A stretch of DNA of 64,000 bases from Streptomyces sp. ISL-96 (GCF_018614035.1 NZ_JAGGPA010000011.1:248001-312000), one strand, 5' to 3'; counted from the stretch's first letter, positions 16,364 to 25,979 are shown. Notes: generated by a model not told the origin, from the sequence alone. Translations and numbers: made by a program.

Positions 16364-17300
16364 GTCGGTTGTCCGCTCCTTCACTGTCGGGTTGTGACTT
16401 CCTGCTCCACTGCCGGGTCCCGGGCGGTGCCGCGTCCTGCGCCAGGAGGCACTCCTCGAGGAACCCGAGAGCCCTGAGGTGGTAGGTACGGGCCGCCCAG
16501 CCGAGGCTGATGTTGTGCCCGGCGTCCGGTTGGAGGTCGACTGTCGTCTTCGCCCCCGACAGTGGATGCCGCAGAGCGGCTATGGCCTCCTCGTCGAACA
16601 GCCACCACTGCTCCTGCTCGGCGAAGGTGAAGCGCACCGGCACCCGCACCAGGGACGCGATGGGGGGGTACAGTTCCGGCCACAGCGGGCCCTGCAGTGC
16701 TTCGGCGGCCGGAACCGGGCAGACCAGTGCGCGGCCGAGCCGGAAGGCATCCGGCGGATAGAGCCGCAGGGCTCCCCAGTGCCGGCGCCAGTCTCCGTGC
16801 CTGCCACGGCCGGGCAACTGGTGCGGGTCCACGGCGAGGCGGTTGCCGAGTCCGGAGATGTCCAAGCCGATCAGGCCGCTACCGCGTTCGTCCGCGGCGG
16901 CGGCCAGCGCGAGCTTGCCGCCGTTGGAATGGGCCACGAGGAAGAAGCCCGCCCCGGTGTCATGGGTGGCGGCGAAGTCGGCCAGCGCGGCATGCAGGGT
17001 GACCGCCTGGTCGGTGACGGTCTGTCCCTCGGGCAGCTGCGCGAGGGACAGACCGTAGCCGGGGCGGTCGACGGCCAGTACGGTGTAGCCGAGTTCGGCC
17101 CCCAGAGCCAGCAGTGAGAGCCCGGGGCGAGAGCGGCTGTCGAAGTAGCCTGCCCGCATGCCGCCGCCGTGGATGGCGACCACCACGGCGCGCGGCGGCT
17201 GCGTGGCCGGTTCGGCGAGCAGCGCGGACATGGGGACGCCGTCGGCATCGAGGGTGATCTCGCGGATTTTTGGGGCACCGGAATTCGGTGGCTGCGCCAT
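16329..17300 (-). CDS. Alpha/beta hydrolase
   Basis: 323 residues. It has a typical fold order: HGGGM oxyanion-type loop, the nucleophile elbow LVAHSNGG with Ser, and a late AGHNISLG His; the acid is probably in VDLQPDAGH. The elbow has Ala where GxSxG has the first Gly. The C-terminal tail after LEECLLAQD is Gly/Asp/Arg-rich and probably unstructured. In a polyketide cluster it could act as an editing thioesterase, lactonase or ester hydrolase; the sequence does not decide. Confidence 0.8.
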   Translation of the reverse strand: MAQPPNSGAPKIREITLDADGVPMSALLAEPATQPPRAVVVAIHGGGMRAGYFDSRSRPGLSLLALGAELGYTVLAVDRPGYGLSLAQLPEGQTVTDQAVTLHAALADFAATHDTGAGFFLVAHSNGGKLALAAAADERGSGLIGLDISGLGNRLAVDPHQLPGRGRHGDWRRHWGALRLYPPDAFRLGRALVCPVPAAEALQGPLWPELYPPIASLVRVPVRFTFAEQEQWWLFDEEAIAALRHPLSGAKTTVDLQPDAGHNISLGWAARTYHLRALGFLEECLLAQDAAPPGTRQWSRKSQPDSEGADNRHADAPRAHTYA

Positions 17301-17510
17301 GTGATCAGAACTCCTCGTGCACGCTGGGATCGGAAGGTCTGAGGGAGGGCGGGCCGGGGAGGAGACAGCCGGTTTTGCTCGGCGGCCCCTGGTGGCGGCC
17401 GAAGCTCCACGCGATGCGGCGGCGTACGAGAGTGCGCAGGGGTGTCACGGTGTACGTCCCTGGGGCCCGGCCGGTGGGGGAAGGCGTCGTCGGGCCTGTC
17501 TGGAGTTTCG

Positions 17511-17774
17511 TCATCCGCTCTCTCCGGTGCCCGGCTCGGGGCGGCGCGCTGCGGTGCGCCAGCTGCGGGGTGCACGGTGGCCGTGGGCGCGGTCGGGGCT
17601 GCGCCAGTCGGCGGGCGCGGGAACCGGCTCCTCGGTGGCGCTCGGCGCGCCGGACAGCCGCATGAGGAGCACCACGGCGAGTGCGGCCGTCTCCTCTTCG
17701 GTGGGCACACCTCTTTCCACGCGGAAGAGGTGCTCGGTGTCGAGAGCGGGGGTGGGGGTGGTCATGTTTGTCAC
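17511..17774 (-). CDS. Acyl-CoA carboxylase epsilon subunit
   Basis: 87 residues from a GTG at 17774 with AAAGGA eight bases upstream; an ATG at 17765 is the alternative. The motifs FRVERGVPTEEETAALAVVL and RAPRSWRTAA, separated by a Pro/Ala linker, are those of AccE/PccE epsilon subunits of actinomycete acyl-CoA carboxylases. Epsilon stabilises the alpha-beta complex and raises its activity. Together with the beta gene (32552-34117) and alpha gene (50090-51802), the cluster encodes a full malonyl-CoA-forming carboxylase. Confidence 0.85.
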   Translation of the reverse strand: MTNMTTPTPALDTEHLFRVERGVPTEEETAALAVVLLMRLSGAPSATEEPVPAPADWRSPDRAHGHRAPRSWRTAARRPEPGTGESG

Positions 17775-17934
17775 GTTCTGTGTCCTTTCCGGACTCCTGG
17801 TTCGGTTGCGTGAGAGCCGGGCCGTCGGACCGGCTGAGCGGGCCCCCGGACGGACGAGGCGCCGCCCGGCCGGTACGCAAAAGGCCGACGGCGCCGCATC
17901 AGGTCGCACCGGGGGAATCGCCCGGCGGTTGGGA

Positions 17935-18894
17935 TCACGCCGACGCGCGCGCCCGGACGTCCTGGAGCAATCGCGCCTGACTGACCATCACCGGATCGGG
18001 GGCGGCTTGGGAGCGCACGGCCCGGGCGAACGCGGCCACCGTGCGCGCCACCTGGTCGTCGGCGGGCAGCAGCACTTCCTTGGCGCGGCCGCGCCGCTCG
18101 AGGCGGACCCGGGGGCGGTGGTCGGCGGGCGGGGTGAACGCCCGCTCGACGGTGATGCTGCCCTCGCTCCCCCACAGCTCGTACGCCGAGCGGTATCCGT
18201 GGTCGAGGCCGAAGGACAGCTGGACGCCGACCCCGTTCGGGGCGCGCAGCAGCACCGCGCCCGAGGTGTCCACCGAGTCGGCGGGGCCGTGCGAGAGGGT
18301 GGCGCCGACGACGCCGAGCCGCTCGCCCAGGAAGTGCAGGGCGGCCCGCAGCGGGTAGACCCCGGTGTCCCACAGGGCGCCGCCGCCGAGTTCGGGGCGG
18401 TAGCGGATGTCACCGACCGGCAGCCGGGGCACCGCGAACACCGCCTGGAAGGAGCGCAGTTCGCCGATCGCACCGTCGGCCAGGAGCTTTTCGACGGCCT
18501 TGTGCTGGGAGTGATGGACGAACATGACGTTCTCCATCAGGAACAGGCCCGACTTGGTCGCCAGGTCGAGCAGTCGCTGCGTGGCGGCGAGGTCGGTGGT
18601 GAGCGGCTTCTCGGCGAGGACGTGCTTGCCGGCGCGCAGCGCCGCCTCGGCCCACTGGGCGTGCAGGGCCGCGGGCAGCGGTATGTACACCGCGTCGATG
18701 TCGTCCCGGGCCAGCAGAGCGGCGTAGCCGTGCACCGGGCGGGCGTCGAAGTGTCCGGCGAGTTCGCGGGCCCGGCCGGTGTCGCGGCTCGCGACGGCCG
18801 CGACGTGCACGCCGGGCGTGGCCGCCATCGCCGGCAGCATGCGGCGGCGTGCGATGTCCGCACAGCCGAGGACACCGATCCGCAGGGCGGACAT
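17935..18894 (-). CDS. NDP-hexose 3-ketoreductase (Gfo/Idh/MocA family; SpnN-like)
   Basis: 319 residues. It has the N-terminal GVLGCADIARRRMLPAM Rossmann motif and the AEKPLTTD motif of Gfo/Idh enzymes, with a C-terminal substrate domain containing GGGALWDTGVYPLRAALHFLG. Its ATG shares a base with the stop of the 2,3-dehydratase gene (TGATG). That enzyme pair reduces the unstable 3,4-diketo intermediate at C3, giving NDP-4-keto-2,6-dideoxyhexose. The reduction stereochemistry (axial or equatorial) cannot be read here. Confidence 0.88.
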   Translation of the reverse strand: MSALRIGVLGCADIARRRMLPAMAATPGVHVAAVASRDTGRARELAGHFDARPVHGYAALLARDDIDAVYIPLPAALHAQWAEAALRAGKHVLAEKPLTTDLAATQRLLDLATKSGLFLMENVMFVHHSQHKAVEKLLADGAIGELRSFQAVFAVPRLPVGDIRYRPELGGGALWDTGVYPLRAALHFLGERLGVVGATLSHGPADSVDTSGAVLLRAPNGVGVQLSFGLDHGYRSAYELWGSEGSITVERAFTPPADHRPRVRLERRGRAKEVLLPADDQVARTVAAFARAVRSQAAPDPVMVSQARLLQDVRARASA

Positions 18895-20300
18895 CAGGCA
18901 CCGGCCCCGGTCGCGCGGAGGCAGGCGAGCAGGGTGCGGGCCTGGACGTTGACGTAGTGGCCGTGCCTGACCAGGGAGGTGAGCTGGCCGGGGGTGACCC
19001 AGCGGTACCCGGCGGGCGGGTCCAGCGGGGCGGTCGCCTCGTCCGCCTCGACCAGCAGGTAGCGGCTCTCCGCGTTGAGGAACCTGCCGCCCTCCTCCGA
19101 GTGCAGGGCCTCGTAGCGGATCCGGTCGGGCCCGGCTGCCAGTACCTCGTCGAGGTAGCCGGGGCGTTCGTCGCCGTGCAGGTGGGCGTAGTTGTCGGGG
19201 GTGTACTGGACGGTGGGGCCGAGTTCGATGGTGTCGAGGAAGCCGCCCTCGACGCGGGCGTGCACCAGGACGTGCAGCGCCCCGTCGATCCATCGGGTCA
19301 GGAAGGCGGCGACGCCGAGGCCGTACGGCTCGAACAGCGGCTGGGTCCATCCGGAGACCTCGCGGCTGCCCGCCTGGACGGACACCGCGACGACACGGAA
19401 GTACCGGCCGTCCTCGTGGTCGATGGCCTTCTCGCCTCGCTGCCAGCCGGGGAGCGCGTCCAGCGGTAGACGGCGGGTGCTCACGTTGTGCCGGGAGCGC
19501 TCGGCGGTGATCCACGACAGCAGTTCGGTGTCGGAGTGCAGCGCGCCGGTGGCCGTGTCCGGGAAGGGTGCGCAGGCCAGCACCGTGCGGGAGTCCATGT
19601 TGACGACGTTGTCGCGGTGCAGGAGCTCGCCGATCTGGCCGAGGGTCAGCCAGCAGAAGTCCTCGTCGAGCACAACGTCGCCGACGGCCTCGACGATCAT
19701 GTTGCGGTTGCTCTTGTGCAGGAACCAGGAGCCGTGCTCGGACTGGAGTACGTCGGCCAGGACACGGCCCTCGCCGGGCCGGACGAAGTAGTCGATGTAC
19801 TTCACGTCCGCGCCTTCGTGGACCTTGGTGTAGTTGCTGCGGGTGGCCTGCACGGTCGGCGAGAGCTGGAGCAGGTTTCGGTTGCCGGGCTCCATCTTGG
19901 CCTGCATGAGAAAGTGCAGGACCCCGTCGAACTCCTTGACCAGGATGCCCAGGATGCCGATCTCGGGCTGCTTGATGATCGGCTGGTGCCACTGGGGGAA
20001 CGCCCCCTCCTCGTGGGTGACGTGCAGTCCCTCCACGGAGAAGAACCGGCCGCTGCGGTGCACCAGGTTCCCGGTGCCCTCCTCGAACGACCAGCCGTCG
20101 AGTGCGTCGAACGGGATCCTCTCGACCCGGAACCGGTGCGCCCTGCGGCGGCCTTCGAGCCAGTTGGGGAATGCCTCGGTGCTCAGCTGCGCGCCGGCCG
20201 TGCTCGCCGCCGACCGGGCTATCCGGTCGGCGGTCGCGGCGTTCTCGCGGGGCTGCAGGGCAGTCGGGCCGACTGCGGTCGTGACGAACGTAGCCGACAT
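18894..20300 (-). CDS. NDP-4-keto-6-deoxyhexose 2,3-dehydratase (SpnO/EvaA type)
   Basis: 468 residues, normal family length. The ATG at 20300 has GGAG six bases upstream. The protein is a tandem repeat of two homologous lobes: compare GILGILVKEFDGVLHFLMQAKMEPG with GVAAFLTRWIDGALHVLVHARVEGG, and the two LSPTVQ / LGPTVQ segments. This duplicated Nudix-like architecture is specific to the 2,3-dehydratases that start C2 deoxygenation. It is the first committed step towards 2-deoxysugars in this cluster and is coupled to the 3-ketoreductase. Confidence 0.95.
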   Translation of the reverse strand: MSATFVTTAVGPTALQPRENAATADRIARSAASTAGAQLSTEAFPNWLEGRRRAHRFRVERIPFDALDGWSFEEGTGNLVHRSGRFFSVEGLHVTHEEGAFPQWHQPIIKQPEIGILGILVKEFDGVLHFLMQAKMEPGNRNLLQLSPTVQATRSNYTKVHEGADVKYIDYFVRPGEGRVLADVLQSEHGSWFLHKSNRNMIVEAVGDVVLDEDFCWLTLGQIGELLHRDNVVNMDSRTVLACAPFPDTATGALHSDTELLSWITAERSRHNVSTRRLPLDALPGWQRGEKAIDHEDGRYFRVVAVSVQAGSREVSGWTQPLFEPYGLGVAAFLTRWIDGALHVLVHARVEGGFLDTIELGPTVQYTPDNYAHLHGDERPGYLDEVLAAGPDRIRYEALHSEEGGRFLNAESRYLLVEADEATAPLDPPAGYRWVTPGQLTSLVRHGHYVNVQARTLLACLRATGAGA

Positions 20301-20341
20301 GGCGTACTCCTGAGGGTGGGGCAAAGGGATATGACGGGTGG

Positions 20342-20932
20342 TCAGGCGGGGTGCCGGGCGTCCGGGGCGCGGTACGGCATGAGCAGTCCGGCCTCTTCGG
20401 CCTGCCGCAGCGACATGGCGTTCGCGTCCTTCTCGGACATCAGGGGCGGCCGGGTCCAGCCCCAGGGGAGGGCCAGGTCGGGGTCGAGCGGGTTGATGTC
20501 GATCTGGGTGCCGGGCACGTACACGCTGGACAGGACGTAGGAGATGCACGAGTCGTCGGCGAGGGCGAGGAAGCCGTGGCCGACGCCCTCCGGAACGAAG
20601 ACGGACCGGCCGGACTCGGGGTCCAGGACATTGCTCGCAAAAGCCCCGAAGGTGGGTGAGCCCGGCCGCAGGTCCACCACGAAGTCACGCAGCGCCCCCC
20701 GGACGCAGGTGACGAACTTTGCCTGGCCGGGGGGGCTGGTCACGCTGTGGATGCCGCGCAGGGTGTTGTTCTGCGACACCGAGTAATTGATCTGGCGCGG
20801 TACGAAGCTCCGCCCCATGACCCTTTCGAATTCGTCCTCCCGCATTCCTTCGAAGAAGGAACCGCGTTCGTCCTTTCGGAATTCCGGAGTGACGACGAAC
20901 ACCCCGGGTATATCCAGCTCTGCTATGTCCAC
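20342..20932 (-). CDS. dTDP-4-keto-6-deoxyhexose 3,5- (or 5-) epimerase
   Basis: 196 residues, RmlC cupin. Active-site features are present: the catalytic His in TLRGIH, Lys in QAKFVTC, the VDLRPGSPTFG strand and the Tyr in CISYVLSS. In a pathway where C2 and C3 are deoxygenated, only C5 epimerisation would matter, converting a D to an L sugar. It is transcribed just upstream of the 2,3-dehydratase gene. Confidence 0.9.
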   Translation of the reverse strand: MDIAELDIPGVFVVTPEFRKDERGSFFEGMREDEFERVMGRSFVPRQINYSVSQNNTLRGIHSVTSPPGQAKFVTCVRGALRDFVVDLRPGSPTFGAFASNVLDPESGRSVFVPEGVGHGFLALADDSCISYVLSSVYVPGTQIDINPLDPDLALPWGWTRPPLMSEKDANAMSLRQAEEAGLLMPYRAPDARHPA

Positions 20933-21070
20933 TGCCGTTCCACATCCCTGTCGACGTCATTTCATCAAATGGCGCCGCACGGACGTCTGCCAGGAGATAC
21001 GGCGCGCACGTGCCGTTACGCTCTACTTGCTCGATTCGACGAGGTGAACACCTCGCCGTGAGAGGTCCGC

Positions 21071-22222
21071 TCAGTTCCCGGTCGACGCGCAGCGGTGTTC
21101 AACGGACTTGCGCAGCGCGGCCGCGATGCTGTGCACCTGCGTGTCATCGAGTCCCTGGTGCAGGGGCAGCAGCAGCGTGCTGTCCGCGCATGCCTCGGTG
21201 CCGGGCAGCGCCAGGTGTTCGGCCTGGTACGCCGGGACCTTGTGCAGCGGCGGGTAGCGCAGGGTGGTGTAGATGTCCTGCTCCAGCAGATCGGCTGCGA
21301 CCTGGTCGCGGATGGCCGGGTCCAGCTGCACCCAGTAGAAGTAGTACGAGGAGGCGTGCCCCTGCGGCAGGGCCGGAGGCAGCGTTACGCCCTGAACGCC
21401 GGCGAGCAGACGGTCGTAGTGCTCAGCGATCTCGCGGCGCCGCGCCACGAACTGCGGGAGCCTGCGGAGCTGGACGATGCCGATGGCCGCGGTGATGTCG
21501 TTGCCTATCACCCGGCGGCCGAAATTCTGCACGTCCAGCTCCCACCAGCGGGGGGAGACCTTGGCGGCGGCGAATCCGTTGGACTGCTGCAGACCGTGGT
21601 ATGCCAGCTGGCGGGCCTTGCGGGCCAGTTCACGGTCCTTGACGTAGAGCATTCCGCCGTCACCGGTGACCAGGACCTTCATCGAGTCGAAGCTCCACAT
21701 GGCGACATCACCGAAGGTCCCGCAGGCGGTGCCGTCCGCGCTGGAGGCCACCGCGCAGGCCGCGTCCTCGATGAGCGGGATGCCGCGTTCCTCGCACAGT
21801 GCGGCGATCGCGGCGATGTCGCCGGGATAGCCGCCGTAGTGGAGGACCAGGACTGCCTTGGTGCGGGGGGTCAGAGCCCGTTCGACATCGGCGGCGGTCG
21901 GGTTGAGGGTGCGTGCGTCGACATCGCAGAAGACCGGGCGGGCGCCGGTCGCGGCGACCGCGTTGCCCGCGGCGACGAAGCTGGCCGAGGGGAGTACCAC
22001 ATCGTCGCCGGGGCCGAGTTCCAGCAGCTCGGTCGCGAGGAAGAGCCCGGCCGTGGCGGAGTTGATGAAGAGCACCTGTTCGGGGTCGACGCCGAGGTGG
22101 CCGGCGAACTGTGCCTCGAAGTCCTTGGTGCGCGGCCCGTGGCCCAGCCAGTTGCTGGCGAACACCTCGGATACCGCCTGGAGTTCCTCATCGCCCAGGC
22201 TGGGCTGAAAGACGTTGATCAC
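21071..22222 (-). CDS. DegT/DnrJ/EryC1/StrS sugar aminotransferase (probable C4, SpnR-like)
   Basis: 383 residues. PLP-dependent fold with the Schiff-base lysine in SFDSMKVLVTGDGG, LFINSATAGLFLATELL for phosphate binding and an EDAACA motif for the PLP ring. It transfers an amino group, usually from glutamate, to a keto-sugar. In this gene set the expected substrate is NDP-4-keto-2,3,6-trideoxyhexose, so C4 amination is inferred. C3 amination cannot be excluded from sequence alone. Confidence 0.9.
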   Translation of the reverse strand: MINVFQPSLGDEELQAVSEVFASNWLGHGPRTKDFEAQFAGHLGVDPEQVLFINSATAGLFLATELLELGPGDDVVLPSASFVAAGNAVAATGARPVFCDVDARTLNPTAADVERALTPRTKAVLVLHYGGYPGDIAAIAALCEERGIPLIEDAACAVASSADGTACGTFGDVAMWSFDSMKVLVTGDGGMLYVKDRELARKARQLAYHGLQQSNGFAAAKVSPRWWELDVQNFGRRVIGNDITAAIGIVQLRRLPQFVARRREIAEHYDRLLAGVQGVTLPPALPQGHASSYYFYWVQLDPAIRDQVAADLLEQDIYTTLRYPPLHKVPAYQAEHLALPGTEACADSTLLLPLHQGLDDTQVHSIAAALRKSVEHRCASTGN

Positions 22223-22317
22223 TTTTTCCTCCGGAAAGAACGGGGCGGTGAGGGAAGACGAACCACGAGGCAGGGGGGGCGGTGTGCCGGCGCTGGGACA
22301 CCGCGGGCGCGACCGGA

Positions 22318-23583
22318 TCAGCTCCGGTGTTGTGCGGTCAGCCGCTCGAGGAGCGGGACGATCTCCTGTGGAGCGGGTGTTGCCAGGGCGTCCGCATACA
22401 GCCCGGCCGCACCGTCCTTGAACGAGGGCTCCTCCAGGATGCGGACCAGCTGTTGTTTGAGTCCGGCCGCCGAGAACTGCTCACGGTCCATGGCCAGGCC
22501 GGCGCCGCGCTCGGTGACGTGCCGTGCGGTGCCGGTCGATTCGCCGCCTTCCTTCCAGGTGATGAGCTGCGGCACCCGGTGCGCGACCGCGGCCGCGTAG
22601 GTGCCGTACCCGCCGTGGTGGATGATCGCCGAGCAGCTCGGCAGGAGTTGGTTGAGGGGCAGGTAGTCGACCGTACGGACGTTGTCGGGGACGCTGTCCA
22701 GCGAGGCCATCTGGTCGGAGTTCAAGGTGGCGACGAGTTCGATGTCGAGTTCGGCCACCATGCCGAGCAGCTCGGAGATCGAGAACTGGCCGTCCTTGGA
22801 ACGCTCGCGCTCGGTGATGCCGAGCGAGAGGCAGACCCGTGGCAGCTTCGGCGGCTCGTGCAGCCATTCGGGGACGGCGGACGAACCGTTGAACGGGACC
22901 CAGCGCACCGATACGGACCGGGTGTCCAGCGGCAGCCGCAGCGCTGCGGGCAAGGGGTCGACGGTCCACTGGCCGAGCAGCAGCTCCTCGTCGAACTCCA
23001 TGCCGTAACGCTCCAGCAGAGGTGTAAGCAGGGCGAGTTGGGGATCCTCGACCGGGGCCGCGCCCGGCGGCTGCGGCCGCTTGAGGAACTTCTGCCGGGA
23101 CCAGGCGAAGTAGTCCGGGCCCCACATCATCCGGGCGTGCGCCGCGCCGCTGAGGCGCGCGGCGATGGGCGCGGGGAGGAACGCGGGATCCCAGAGCACC
23201 AGGTCGGGCTGCCAGGTGCGGGTGAATTCGACGAGGTCGTCCAGCATGTCGCGGTGGCCGGTGGCCGCGGGCTCGGCGGGGAAGTACTTCGCGAGTGCGG
23301 GCAGCACCTGCCGGCTGAAGGTTTCCCACGGACGGGAATCGGAGGTCAGGGCCAGCGCGCGGGTGACCCGATCGAGTTGTGGACGGATGTCCGGCGCCGT
23401 GGCCCTGGGGTCCACCGTCTGTCCGAGGGGAACCGGTGTGAGACCCACGGTGCTGATGGGTCCGGCCATTTCCGGGTGGCTGACGACCCGCACCTCGTGG
23501 CCCGCGTTCTGCAATGCCCATGCCAGCGGCGTTATGGGATGCAGATGCGCTGTGGCCGGGAATACCGCGAACAAGACCCGCAT
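22318..23583 (-). CDS. Macrolide/anthracycline-type glycosyltransferase (GT1, EryCIII-like)
   Basis: 421 residues. The ATG at 23583 has GGAG six bases upstream; the upstream TTG is not used. GT-B fold: N-terminal MRVLFAVFPATAHLHPITPLAWALQNAGHEV acceptor domain and the C-terminal donor signature HHGGYGTYAAAVAHRVPQL. It is the only glycosyltransferase in the cluster, so it should attach the aminosugar to the aglycone. EryCIII-type transferases often need a P450-like helper (DesVIII); no such partner is adjacent. Confidence 0.93.
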   Translation of the reverse strand: MRVLFAVFPATAHLHPITPLAWALQNAGHEVRVVSHPEMAGPISTVGLTPVPLGQTVDPRATAPDIRPQLDRVTRALALTSDSRPWETFSRQVLPALAKYFPAEPAATGHRDMLDDLVEFTRTWQPDLVLWDPAFLPAPIAARLSGAAHARMMWGPDYFAWSRQKFLKRPQPPGAAPVEDPQLALLTPLLERYGMEFDEELLLGQWTVDPLPAALRLPLDTRSVSVRWVPFNGSSAVPEWLHEPPKLPRVCLSLGITERERSKDGQFSISELLGMVAELDIELVATLNSDQMASLDSVPDNVRTVDYLPLNQLLPSCSAIIHHGGYGTYAAAVAHRVPQLITWKEGGESTGTARHVTERGAGLAMDREQFSAAGLKQQLVRILEEPSFKDGAAGLYADALATPAPQEIVPLLERLTAQHRS

Positions 23584-23658
23584 GGGTGGCTCCAATTCAC
23601 ATGGGCGGGCAGGCGCGCCTGCCCCGAGAGATGACCCGGAAGCGGTCCGGGACAGTGG

Positions 23659-24285
23659 TCAGGGCGTCGTGCCGGCCGAGCGCAGTGCCTTCTCGTACGT
23701 CTTCTCCGGCTGCGCCCCGGTGAGCGTGGGCCCGTTGTTGAAGGAGATCCGGGGCACCGAGCGGATGCCGCCGGCGCGGATGCGGGAGAGTTCGGCGTGC
23801 AGTTCGGCGGCGGATGCGTCATTCGCCTCGACACCGGTCTCGGCGGCCAGCCGGTCCAGGACGGGGGCCTGGGCGATGTTCAGGCCGTCGGTGAAGTGGG
23901 CCCGGAACAGCCGCTCGACCATGGGCTCGGCCAGGCCGCGCGCCGCGGCGGACGCGATGAGGCGGTGTGCCTCGAAGGTGTCGGCGGCCAGCGCCCGCCC
24001 GTAGTCGAGCGTCACGCCGTCGTCCAGCGCGTCCGCGGCCGCCTGCTCGGTCTCCGCCACGACGTGCGCGCCGAACCTCTCTGCGAGTACCTCGAGGAGC
24101 GGCTCGCCGGTGAAGCCCGCGTCGGGGGCGAGCTGGAAGGGACGGAAGACGACCTCCACCTCGCCCCCATCGGCCCGCACTCGCTCGATCGCGCGCTCCA
24201 GTCGCACGTACGCGACGTACGAGGCCGCGCAGATGACATCGAGAACGAACTCGACCCTGGTGGTCCTGCTGTCCGAGCGCCCCAT
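23659..24285 (-). CDS. DsbA-family FrnE-like thioredoxin-fold protein with CxxS
   Basis: 208 residues of the DsbA / 2-hydroxychromene-2-carboxylate isomerase superfamily, FrnE branch: YVAYVRLERAIERV, VFRPFQLAP, then FEAHRLIASAAARG and the cis-Pro loop SVPRISFN. Where FrnE proteins usually have CPWC, this one reads CAAS, so the second Cys is Ser. It may act as an isomerase or a glutathione/mycothiol-transferase-like catalyst rather than a disulfide oxidase. FrnE homologues occur in other type II polyketide clusters, e.g. frenolicin. Confidence 0.85.
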   Translation of the reverse strand: MGRSDSRTTRVEFVLDVICAASYVAYVRLERAIERVRADGGEVEVVFRPFQLAPDAGFTGEPLLEVLAERFGAHVVAETEQAAADALDDGVTLDYGRALAADTFEAHRLIASAAARGLAEPMVERLFRAHFTDGLNIAQAPVLDRLAAETGVEANDASAAELHAELSRIRAGGIRSVPRISFNNGPTLTGAQPEKTYEKALRSAGTTP

Positions 24286-24377
24286 GGTGTGTGCCTCCAG
24301 CTGTTGTGGCCGGCGCGGCAGGGCGTTGGTTCGCCCCGCCGCGCCGATGGTCGTGCGGATGGTTGGCCTTCGGTGGC

Positions 24378-25979
24378 TCAGGCGTCGGCTGGGACCTCGC
24401 GCGCGCCCTGGGGGGCGGGCTGCGGTGTCACGGCGTTCGGGCCGGCGTCCCCGGCCTCCCCGTGGCCGGCGGCTCCCGGCTTGACCTCTCGCAGCAGAGC
24501 CGCTGCCAGGACCGCGAGGAGAACAGCCACCCCGGCACTGACCAGTGCCGTCACCTGCAGCCCGAGGACGAAGGCCTCGCGGGCGGCGGTGAGCAGCTCC
24601 GCGCCGGCCTGTGTGGAGAGTTTCCCGGCCGCCGCCACGGCGCCACCGAGCGACTCGCGCGCCGCCTCGTCGTGTACACCGGCCGGCATGGTGTCGCCGA
24701 TCTCGCTGCGGTAGACACCGAAGCCGATGCTGCCGAGGACGGCGATTCCCAGCCCGGAACCCAGCTCGGTGGTGGTCTCTGAGATAGCCGACGCCGCACC
24801 GGCACGCTCGGGCGGAGCCGAGCCGACGATCAGGTCGGTGCCGAGGGCCGCCATCGGCCCGATGCCCGCACCCATCAGGGCCGATGCCGTCACCAGGAGT
24901 CCCAGGCCGGCGTCCGCGCTGACCAGGGTGAGCATCGCCAGGCCGACGGCCGCGACGACCAGGCCTCCCGCGATGACGAAGCCGGGACGGATCTTTGCCG
25001 CGAGAGCCGGTGCCGTCATGGCGCCGGCCATCAGCCCGGCCGCGTTGGGCAGCGACCAGAGGCCGGCCTGCAGCGGGGAGAGTCCGTGGACCAGCTGGAG
25101 GTATTGCAGCGTGAAGAGCTGTGAGCCGGCCATCACGAGAATGCCGACGGTGAGAAGGACGGCCGAGACGCTGAACGTGCGCTCGCGGAACAGTTCGAGG
25201 TCGACCAGCGGGTCGGCAAGTGTCTTTTGCCGGCGGATGAAGAGGACCCCGACGCTCAGGCCGAGCACCATGAACGCGACGCTCTGCCAGCCCACGCCGT
25301 GTTCGGCTACCAGCTTGAGGCTGTAGACAACCGTCAGCACGGCGACAAGGGACAGCAGGGCGCTGACGAGGTCCAGCCGGCCGGCGCCGCTGTCACGGTG
25401 CTCCGGCAGCAGCACCGGACCGAGTACCAGAAGGATCACCATGATCGGGACACCGATCAGGAACGCCGAGCCCCACCAGAAGTGGTCGAGCAGGAATCCG
25501 CCGAGCAGCGGGCCGAGGGCGCCGCCCACCGCGAAGCAGGTCATCCAGACACTGATGGCGACCGTGCGCTGTGCCGCGTCGTGGAACATGTTGCGGATCA
25601 GCGAAAGGGTGGAAGGCATCAGCGTCGCGCCGGCGACACCGAGCAGCGCCCGGGTCACTACGAGCATCTCGGCGCTGGTGGAAAACGCGGCGAGCACCGA
25701 GGCCACGCCGAAGGCGGCGGCACCGGCCAGCAGGAGCTTGCGCCGTCCGATCCGGTCGCCGAGTGTTCCCATCGTGATCAGCAGACCGGCGACGAGGAAG
25801 CCGTAGATGTCCAGGATCCACAGCATCTGCGAGGTGCTCGGCTGCAAGTCCGCTGTGATCGCGGGCACCGCCAGGTGCAGGACGGTCATGTCCATCGCGA
25901 TCAGCAGTGTCGGCATCGCCAGCACTGCTAATCCGGTCCACTCTTTTCGGCTCGCGCGGGGCGCGGCTACGGAGGTCAT
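24378..25979 (-). CDS. MFS drug exporter, DHA2 (14-TMS, EmrB/QacA) family
   Basis: 533 residues with about 14 hydrophobic segments. The motif A loop GTLGDRIGRRKLLLAG is intact after TM2 and motif C-like GGALGPLLGG lies in TM5. The N-terminal MDMTVLHLAVPAI is typical of DHA2 exporters. It probably exports the finished antibiotic and gives self-resistance, alongside the second MFS gene in the core operon. A promoter-like region lies upstream. Confidence 0.92.
   Translation of the reverse strand: MTSVAAPRASRKEWTGLAVLAMPTLLIAMDMTVLHLAVPAITADLQPSTSQMLWILDIYGFLVAGLLITMGTLGDRIGRRKLLLAGAAAFGVASVLAAFSTSAEMLVVTRALLGVAGATLMPSTLSLIRNMFHDAAQRTVAISVWMTCFAVGGALGPLLGGFLLDHFWWGSAFLIGVPIMVILLVLGPVLLPEHRDSGAGRLDLVSALLSLVAVLTVVYSLKLVAEHGVGWQSVAFMVLGLSVGVLFIRRQKTLADPLVDLELFRERTFSVSAVLLTVGILVMAGSQLFTLQYLQLVHGLSPLQAGLWSLPNAAGLMAGAMTAPALAAKIRPGFVIAGGLVVAAVGLAMLTLVSADAGLGLLVTASALMGAGIGPMAALGTDLIVGSAPPERAGAASAISETTTELGSGLGIAVLGSIGFGVYRSEIGDTMPAGVHDEAARESLGGAVAAAGKLSTQAGAELLTAAREAFVLGLQVTALVSAGVAVLLAVLAAALLREVKPGAAGHGEAGDAGPNAVTPQPAPQGAREVPADA

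Noticed and set aside
16329-17300. Type II thioesterase of the polyketide synthase
   Set aside because: The elbow is AHSNG and the overall pattern is a general alpha/beta hydrolase, so the label is not justified.
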